Assembly: GCF_000297395.2 (NCBI RefSeq)
Contig: NZ_HF570108.1
Coordinates: forward strand, 6,185,700 to 6,249,699
Direction of reading: 5' to 3'
DNA length: 64,000 nucleotides
Source of the DNA: Micromonospora lupini str. Lupac 08
GTDB taxonomy: Bacteria > Actinomycetota > Actinomycetes > Mycobacteriales > Micromonosporaceae
The position numbers and the translations under genes are program-made. Of this stretch, positions 58,770 to 64,000 are shown piece after piece. The stretch's first letter is position 1. The number at the start of each line of letters is the position of its first letter. Below the pieces are notes generated by a model. It was not told the DNA's origin and did not search any database. It saw only the letters and a list, made by a program, of their open reading frames with translations.

Positions 58770-59657
58770 GTGGTCTCCTCCGGCTGGTGCTTCCTCGCGG
58801 CGATGATCGTCGCGTACGGCTTCGCCAACCTGCTCCAGTCGGTGGCTGCGGCACGCACCACCGTCCACCACACGTTCGATCCGGGCCTGCTGCTGCGACT
58901 GGCCGGGCACCGGACGTACCTGGTGGGGTTGAGCTGCCAGATCGGCGGTTTCGTGCTCGCCTTTCTGGCCCGGCGGGACCTGCCCCTGTTCCTGGTGCAG
59001 GCCAGCGTGGCGGCCGGGCTCGGGGTGACCGCCATCATCGGCGTGCTGGTGCTCAAGTGGCGGTTGCCGATGGCGGAGGTGGCCCTGTTGGCGCTGCTCT
59101 TCGCCGGGATCACCGCCCTGGTGCTGGCCGCGCGGCCGGCGCCGTCGAAGCAGCTCGGCACCGCCGGCTCGGTGGCCCTGCTGGTGGCGCTCGGGGTGAT
59201 CGCGGTGCTCGGCGTCTTCGCCGTCCGACTGCACGGAGCGCCCGGGTCGGTGGCCCTGGGCTCACTGGCCGGGCTGGCGTTCTCCTCGGCTGCGGTCGCG
59301 GCCCGGCCGCTGGCCTCCGCGCCGTCGGCCGAGGCGTTCCTCGCCAACCCGCTGTTCTACCTGCTGATCGTCCACTCGATCGTCGGCCAACTGCTGCTCG
59401 GCCTGGCCATGCAGCGCGGCTCGACGACCGCCGCGGTCGCCGCCATGGACGCCGCCGGCGCGGTGCCGGCGGCCATCGTCGGTCTGCTGCTGCTCAACGA
59501 CAAGATCTGGCCGGGTCGGGAGTGGCTGGCCGCCGCCGGTTTCCTGGTCACCCTCGCCGCCGTGATCGGCCTGACCCGCTACGCCCAGCCGCAGCAGCAC
59601 CGCTCGGTGGCGCACCGCCACGACCGGGCCATGGTCGGCGCCGGCCGGCCCGTCTGA
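58770..59657 (+). CDS. DMT-family-like membrane protein
   Basis: A 295-residue membrane protein with nine or ten predicted segments and a hydrophilic C-terminal tail. The layout of short helices in two halves resembles the drug/metabolite transporter superfamily, and the second half (LAMQRGSTTAAVAAMDA) has the EamA-like pattern. The substrate is unknown. I chose the GTG at 58770; upstream frame is antisense-like shadow of hisN. A hairpin follows the stop. Confidence 0.78.
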   Translation: MVSSGWCFLAAMIVAYGFANLLQSVAAARTTVHHTFDPGLLLRLAGHRTYLVGLSCQIGGFVLAFLARRDLPLFLVQASVAAGLGVTAIIGVLVLKWRLPMAEVALLALLFAGITALVLAARPAPSKQLGTAGSVALLVALGVIAVLGVFAVRLHGAPGSVALGSLAGLAFSSAAVAARPLASAPSAEAFLANPLFYLLIVHSIVGQLLLGLAMQRGSTTAAVAAMDAAGAVPAAIVGLLLLNDKIWPGREWLAAAGFLVTLAAVIGLTRYAQPQQHRSVAHRHDRAMVGAGRPV

Positions 59658-59659
59658 CC

Positions 59660-59698
59660 GAAGACCCACGCCACACCCGGGGGCGCGGCGTGGGCTTC
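59660..59698. terminator. hairpin between convergent DMT and glycosyltransferase genes
   Basis: CCCACGCC and its complement GGCGTGGG, each extended by GAAG/CTTC with one bulged base, form a stem with a GC-rich loop between the stops of two convergent genes. Confidence 0.6.
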
Positions 59699-59703
59699 TC
59701 GGC

Positions 59704-60903
59704 TCAGGCCTCGACGGGCTTGCGGCGGCTCACGACCCGCTCGTAGAGGCGTTCCAGCGCACCGGCGGTCCGTTCCCAGGTGTAGCTGCTGCGGACCCGG
59801 TCCACGGCGGCGTGACCGTAGGCGAACCTGCCGGCGTTGTCGGCGAGCAGCCGGCGCAGGGAGACCCCGAGCGTCCGCACGTCGCCGGGGGGCACGAGTC
59901 GGCCGGTGACCTCGTCGACCACGGCATCCGCCAGGCCGCCCATCGCGTAGCCCACCACCGGCACGCCGCAGGCCATCGCCTCCAGCGAGACCCGCCCGGC
60001 CGAGGAGTAGTGCGGGGTGCAGGCCACCACGTCGGCGGACCGGTACCAGGTGGCCATCTGATCGTGCGGAACCGCCCCGACCAGGCGCACCTGGTCGGCC
60101 ACCCCGGCGCGCTCGGCCAGCTGGCGGAGGCGACGCGCCTCCGCGTGGTTGGCCAGTTCACTGGCGGGCGGACCACCGGCGATCACCAGCTCGGCGTCGC
60201 CGACCAGCCGCATGGCCCGGATCAGGTCGTCCTGGCCGTGCCCCGGGGACAGTCCACCGACGGAGAGGATGCGGGCCCGCTGTTCGCGCGGTGCCGCCTC
60301 GCCGTCCGGGTGGAACTGCGCGATGTCCACCCCGGCGGGCACCATCGCCACCGAGGTGCGTTGCAGACCCATCCGGGTCAGCTCGTCCACCTCGTCGTTG
60401 CACTGGGCGACGGCGATGTCCACCGCCCTGGTCAGCGCCCGTTCCAGCGGGATCCGCTCCCCCGGGCCGTCGTAGTCGCCGCCCAGGTGGCGCAACTGCT
60501 CCACCCCGAGCGAGTGGAAGGTCTGCACGACCGGGATGTCGGTCTCCCGGACGGCGTGCGCGGCCGCCAGGCCGCCGATCCAGTAGTGCCCGTGCACCAC
60601 CTCGGGACGCCAGGCGCCGCTCCACTCGTCGGTCAGCCAGCGCCCGAACTCCGTGACGTGCGGGATCAGACCGGCGGTGGGCAGGGCGGTCGCCGGACCG
60701 ACGGGCACCCGGTGCACCCGGTAGCCGTCGACCTCCGCCGTCGCCGGCAGCCCCGGGTCGTCCCGGCGCTCGTAGATGCGGACATCATGGCCCCTGCCAG
60801 CCAGTTCGGCGGCGACCCGCGCAATGTGTTGTCGGGTGCCGACCGGCGGGCCGTCGGCGTGCCGGTACGAACTGGTGTGCGCGCAGACGAGGCCGACGCG
60901 CAT
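59704..60903 (-). CDS. GT4-family glycosyltransferase
   Basis: A 399-residue GT-B enzyme. The N-terminal domain (about 1-190) has VCAHTSSYRHADG and GHYWIGGLAAA; the C-terminal domain has ILSVGGLSPGHGQDDLI and GRVSLEAMACGVPVVGYAMGG. It resembles sucrose-phosphate-synthase-like and MshA-type GT4 enzymes, but the MshA-specific context is lacking. Sugar and acceptor unknown. ATG at 60903, divergent from the SDR gene. Confidence 0.88.
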   Translation of the reverse strand: MRVGLVCAHTSSYRHADGPPVGTRQHIARVAAELAGRGHDVRIYERRDDPGLPATAEVDGYRVHRVPVGPATALPTAGLIPHVTEFGRWLTDEWSGAWRPEVVHGHYWIGGLAAAHAVRETDIPVVQTFHSLGVEQLRHLGGDYDGPGERIPLERALTRAVDIAVAQCNDEVDELTRMGLQRTSVAMVPAGVDIAQFHPDGEAAPREQRARILSVGGLSPGHGQDDLIRAMRLVGDAELVIAGGPPASELANHAEARRLRQLAERAGVADQVRLVGAVPHDQMATWYRSADVVACTPHYSSAGRVSLEAMACGVPVVGYAMGGLADAVVDEVTGRLVPPGDVRTLGVSLRRLLADNAGRFAYGHAAVDRVRSSYTWERTAGALERLYERVVSRRKPVEA

Positions 60904-61132
60904 GGGTCACCTCCCTGCGAATCTTTTCCTCGGCGGTCCCGGTCAGAGCGTCCCATTAACCTGCGGACCCGGAGCCGAAACCTGGCAGATCGGGAACAGT
61001 CACCGCAGGTGCCACCGACACTTGCGCCACGGCAACCACAGGAGCCCCGATCCGGTGCCGGCAAGGACGCTTCCCGATGATCCTCCGGCGGCTGGTGGTA
61101 TGACCGGGCCCGACCGGGGGTACCGCTCAGGA

Positions 61133-62128
61133 ATGCCGCTGACCCGCACCCTCGACGATTCGACCGTGGTGATCACCGGCGCGTCCAGCGGGATCGGCAC
61201 GGCCACCGCGTACGCCCTGGCCCGCCGGGGTACCGCCGTGGTGCTCGCCGCCCGCAGCGAGCCCGCGCTCCGACAGGTCGCGCAGCGCTGCCGGGAGCTG
61301 GGCGGCCGGGCGTTGGCCGTCCCGACCGACGTGACCGATCTGGAGTCGGTGCAGCAGCTGGCCGACCGCGCGGTGGGCGAATTCGGCCGCATCGACGCCT
61401 GGGTCAACAACGCCGCGGTGAGCGCGGTGGGTCTGTTCGACGAGATCCCGGTCGCCGAGTTCCGGCGCGTGCTGGAGGTCAACCTGTTGGGCACGGTGCA
61501 CGGGATCAAGGCCGCGCTGCCGTACCTCGGCGCGGCCGGCGGTGGCGTGCTGATCAACAACGCGTCGGTGCTGGCCGAGGTGGCGATGCCGTACCAGTCG
61601 GCGTACAACGCCGCCAAGCACGGCATCCGCGGGCTGGCCGACACCGTCCGGCAGGAGCTGCGGGTCACCGGTCGGGGGCAGATCTCCGTCTGCACCGTGC
61701 TGCCGGCCACCATCGACACCCCCTTCTTCCGGCACGCGGCCAACCACAGCGGTCGGGAGCTGGTGCCACCCCCGCCGGTGTACCCGCCGGAGGTGGTCGC
61801 CGAGACGATCGTGCGGTTGCTGCGCCGGCCGCGCCGCGAGGCGTACGCCGGTGGCGCCGCCCGGCTGATCGGCCTGCAGTGGCGGTTGGCGCCCGCTCTG
61901 GTGGAGCGCACCCTCGGCTGGTACCTGCACCGCACCCAGTTCGGTCCGGGTGCGCGGCTGGACAGCACCGGAAACGTCTTCCACGCCGACGGACAGGCCA
62001 GCCGCAGCGGGGGCTGGCACGGTCGGCGTCGGCAGCTGGTGCGGATGACCGCCGCGTTCGGTCTCGCCGCGGCCGGCACCGCCGTCGGCACGATGGCCAT
62101 GAACCGCCGATCCCGATCGGATCGCTGA
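61133..62128 (+). CDS. short-chain dehydrogenase/reductase with C-terminal helix
   Basis: A 331-residue SDR. The classical motifs are TGASSGIG, NNAAVS, and the active-site Ser/Tyr/Lys in INNASVL and YQSAYNAAK. The extra 80 residues at the C-terminus end in a hydrophobic helix (LAAAGTAVGTMAM) that may anchor it in the membrane. ATG at 61133; an ATG at 61100 would add 11 residues. It overlaps the next gene (TGATG), so the SDR and the STAS/ATPase protein are co-translated. Confidence 0.85.
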   Translation: MPLTRTLDDSTVVITGASSGIGTATAYALARRGTAVVLAARSEPALRQVAQRCRELGGRALAVPTDVTDLESVQQLADRAVGEFGRIDAWVNNAAVSAVGLFDEIPVAEFRRVLEVNLLGTVHGIKAALPYLGAAGGGVLINNASVLAEVAMPYQSAYNAAKHGIRGLADTVRQELRVTGRGQISVCTVLPATIDTPFFRHAANHSGRELVPPPPVYPPEVVAETIVRLLRRPRREAYAGGAARLIGLQWRLAPALVERTLGWYLHRTQFGPGARLDSTGNVFHADGQASRSGGWHGRRRQLVRMTAAFGLAAAGTAVGTMAMNRRSRSDR

Positions 62129-62934
62129 TGACCGGCGTCGACCGACCGGACGCGCCGTTCGTCCGCGGGCCACACTCCGAGGCGACCATCCCGGTGGACG
62201 AGCGCTGTCGGGTGGAGGTCGACGAGTCGTCCCCGGTCGTCCGGTTGAGCGGCGTGCTCGACGCCGTCGAGGCGGGTCGGGTCCACGACGTGTTGCTCGC
62301 ACGGCTGAGCGACCGGCCCGGCCCGGTGGTCGCCGACGTGACCCGGCTGCTGGTCGCCGACCCGGCCGGGCGGAGTGTCTTCGCCGAGGTCCGCCGGGAG
62401 ATCGCCGACTGGCCCGCCGCGGACCTCCTGCTCTGCGACCCGGCGGTCTCCGGGCCCGGTCGCCCCGACGCCGTCCTGGCGGGTGTGCCGGCCTGGCCCA
62501 CCCTGGACGCCGCGCTGGCCGCGGTCGCCGCGGCCCCGCTGGCGGCGGTGCTGACCGCCGAGCTGCCGCCGGCCGCGGAGTCCGCCCGGCAGGCCCGTGA
62601 GCTGGTCGCGACCGGTTGTGCGCGTTGGGGCATGCCCTCCCTGACCGACCCGGCGCAGATCGCGGTCACCGAGATGGTCAACAACGTGGTCACGCACGCC
62701 CGGACGCTTATGGACGTGCGGTTGGCGCCGCAGGGCGACACCCTGCACCTGGCGGTTCGTGACCACTCGTCGCGCCGGCCCACGTTCGCCGGTCTGTCCC
62801 CGCCGAACCGTGTGGGTGGCCGCGGTCTGCTGCTGATCGACACCGTGGCCCGCCGGTGGGGCACCAGCATGGTGCCGGACGGCAAGGTCGTCTGGTGCGT
62901 GCTGCACCCGGACGACGAGGCAGCGCACGGCTGA
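62128..62934 (+). CDS. STAS-like/HATPase fusion (anti-sigma-type regulator)
   Basis: A 268-residue protein. An N-terminal STAS-like part (about 20-140, with PVVRLSGVLDAVEAGRVHDVLL) precedes an RsbW-type ATPase (about 150-268) with the N-box VTEMVNNVVTHA and the G-box GGRGLLLIDTVA. In known systems the STAS protein and the kinase that phosphorylates it are separate; here they are joined. It may bind a sigma factor or sense a signal through its own STAS part. ATG overlaps the SDR stop. Confidence 0.8.
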   Translation: MTGVDRPDAPFVRGPHSEATIPVDERCRVEVDESSPVVRLSGVLDAVEAGRVHDVLLARLSDRPGPVVADVTRLLVADPAGRSVFAEVRREIADWPAADLLLCDPAVSGPGRPDAVLAGVPAWPTLDAALAAVAAAPLAAVLTAELPPAAESARQARELVATGCARWGMPSLTDPAQIAVTEMVNNVVTHARTLMDVRLAPQGDTLHLAVRDHSSRRPTFAGLSPPNRVGGRGLLLIDTVARRWGTSMVPDGKVVWCVLHPDDEAAHG

Positions 62935-63022
62935 CGGGCCTCGCGCGCCCGGTGTCCGGTTCGCCGCGGCATGACCGGCGGTGCTCCGGTTACGGCGGGA
63001 GGGCAGCGGGTAGTGATCAGAC

Positions 63023-63595
63023 ATGCGCGACAACGAGTATCCGACCCCCGTGTCCGACACCGAGGCGGAGGGGCTGCCCGACACCGCCGATGACGACTCG
63101 ACCGCCAACGACGACGTGCTCACCGGGCGCGAGGCGGACGGCCCGGAGCCGGCGCAGCTGCCCGGCGACCGGACGCCGGTGGCGGTGGACCGCTTCGGGA
63201 CGACCGCCGAGGAGCAACTCGACGGGGAGTCGTTGGACTACAAGCTCGACCGGGAGGTCTACGAGCGCCCGGTGGACGATCCGCTGGCCGGCCCGGTCGA
63301 CCCGAAGATCGCCTTCGAGGCCGAGAACGAGGCCGCCGCGGCGGAGGCCCAGCTGGACGCCGACGTGATGGACCCGGGGCCCACCTCGGATCCCAACTCG
63401 CCGGTCTCCCTCTACGACCACGGCCAGCTCGGCACGGTCGCCGACCACACGGTGGGCCGGCTGGTGGAGCCGGACGAGGGGGCGCACACCGACCAGGAGA
63501 CCGACTCCGTGGCGTACGACGCCGGGTCGGCGGGCGGCGGGGCGACCGCGGAGGAGCTGGCCATCCACGAGACCGAGCCGCCGCGCTCGGTCTGA
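63023..63595 (+). CDS. DUF5709 family protein
   Basis: A 190-residue acidic protein rich in Asp, Glu and Pro with no membrane segment. The segment EEQLDGESLDYKLDREVYER followed by DDPLAGPVD fits the DUF5709 family known from actinomycetes. Function unknown. It ends 5 nt from the convergent response regulator. ATG at 63023. Confidence 0.72.
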   Translation: MRDNEYPTPVSDTEAEGLPDTADDDSTANDDVLTGREADGPEPAQLPGDRTPVAVDRFGTTAEEQLDGESLDYKLDREVYERPVDDPLAGPVDPKIAFEAENEAAAAEAQLDADVMDPGPTSDPNSPVSLYDHGQLGTVADHTVGRLVEPDEGAHTDQETDSVAYDAGSAGGGATAEELAIHETEPPRSV

Positions 63596-63600
63596 GCCGA

Positions 63601-64000
63601 TCAGTCGTCCAGGCCGCGCTCGATCGCGTAGCGGGTCAACTCGACCCGGTTGTGCAGGTGCAGCTTGCCCAGCGTGTTCTGCACGTGGTTCTGCACCGTG
63701 CGGTGGGACAGGCCGAGCCGCTGCGCGATCTGCTTGTACGACATCCCCTTGGCCACCAGGCGCAGCACCTCCGTCTCCCGGTCGGTGAGGCGGGGCCTTC
63801 CCGGCTCCGCGTTCCCGGTCGTTCCCTGCCCCGGCCCGGCGGCCAACCGCCGGTACTCCCCCAGCACCAACCCCGCCAGGCCGGGCGTGAAGACCGGGTC
63901 ACCGGCGGCGGTGCGGCGGACCGCGTCGAGGAACGCGGCGGGTGCCGTCGACTTCACCAGGTAGCCGGTGGCGCCCGCCTTGACCGCGTCGAGCACGCTC
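63601..64000 (-). CDS. NarL/LuxR-type response regulator, partial
   Basis: The C-terminal 132 residues of a response regulator whose start is beyond the right edge. The end of the receiver domain (AGATGYLVKSTAPAAFLDAV, with the conserved Lys in YLVKS) leads to a linker and a LuxR-type HTH (RLTDRETEVLRLVAKG and QRLGLSHRTVQNHVQN). It would act with a sensor kinase that is not in the window. Target genes unknown. Confidence 0.92.
   Translation of the reverse strand, partial: SVLDAVKAGATGYLVKSTAPAAFLDAVRRTAAGDPVFTPGLAGLVLGEYRRLAAGPGQGTTGNAEPGRPRLTDRETEVLRLVAKGMSYKQIAQRLGLSHRTVQNHVQNTLGKLHLHNRVELTRYAIERGLDD

Noticed and set aside
1..64000. tRNA, rRNA, CRISPR array, transposase or phage genes
   Set aside because: I looked for tRNA-like cloverleaf sequences, regularly spaced repeats and transposase/integrase motifs in the translated frames and found none.

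Overview
This window looks like chromosome from a mycothiol-containing, high-GC actinomycete, most likely Micromonospora or a close relative. The evidence is very high GC with strong third-position GC bias, many GTG starts and ATGA/GTGA overlaps, two WhiB-family genes, a RsrA-type anti-sigma factor, a fused Kgd-type 2-oxoglutarate enzyme, nickel superoxide dismutase with its maturation protease, and intergenic palindromes of a kind I associate, from memory only, with Micromonosporaceae. I see no prophage, insertion sequence, CRISPR array, tRNA or rRNA. It is mostly housekeeping and regulatory chromosome.

Layout. 1-8.2 kb: the 3' part of a zinc-ribbon polytopic membrane protein, CutA, a PlsC acyltransferase and patatin pair, a membrane Ser/Thr kinase, a glycosyltransferase and a triple-BON protein. 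8.3-12.3 kb: an HtrA-type protease beside an MprAB-like two-component system, with 11-bp-periodic repeats upstream of both units. 12.3-18.8 kb: a PadR/DUF4097 unit, an ornithine-lipid-type acyltransferase pair, a hotdog-like protein, an ABC exporter and two small membrane proteins. 19.3-26.8 kb: central carbon metabolism (kgd, pta-ackA). 27-32 kb: two paralogous lipoprotein hydrolases around a nucleotidyltransferase, an oxidoreductase and malic enzyme. 32.2-36.3 kb: divergent sodX/sodN, an acetyltransferase, an RsbW-like ATPase, a lipid kinase and WhiB1.

36.3-40 kb is an assimilatory sulfate reduction operon: sulfite reductase, a 53-aa zinc ribbon, CysH and a CbiX-like chelatase. It is preceded by a short leader-peptide ORF and two hairpins that look like an attenuator. 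40-48.4 kb: an ArsR regulator, aldo/keto reductase, GT39-type membrane protein, PdtaS-like sensor kinase, SIS-domain sugar isomerase and TPR protein. 48.5-55.3 kb: an EmrB-type efflux pump with divergent TetR and a clear operator, a biotinyl carrier protein, the 24-residue ribosomal protein bL37, sigR-rsrA with a sigma-R-type promoter, a hydrolase, a second WhiB and a SRAP protein. 55.4-64 kb: aroA-rsgA-hisN, a DMT membrane protein, a glycosyltransferase, an SDR plus STAS/ATPase fusion pair, DUF5709 and a truncated LuxR-type response regulator.

The main themes are redox and sulfur homeostasis (sigR-rsrA, sodN/sodX, the cys operon, WhiB proteins), envelope stress (the MprAB-like system with its protease, the PadR unit, ornithine lipids) and partner-switching-type regulation. 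I did not find a clearly novel multigene system. The most interesting signals are regulatory: the cys leader/attenuator, the tandem 11-bp repeats linking the two-component system to its protease, the sigma-R autoregulatory promoter with an N-terminally extended sigma factor, and the intergenic palindromes.
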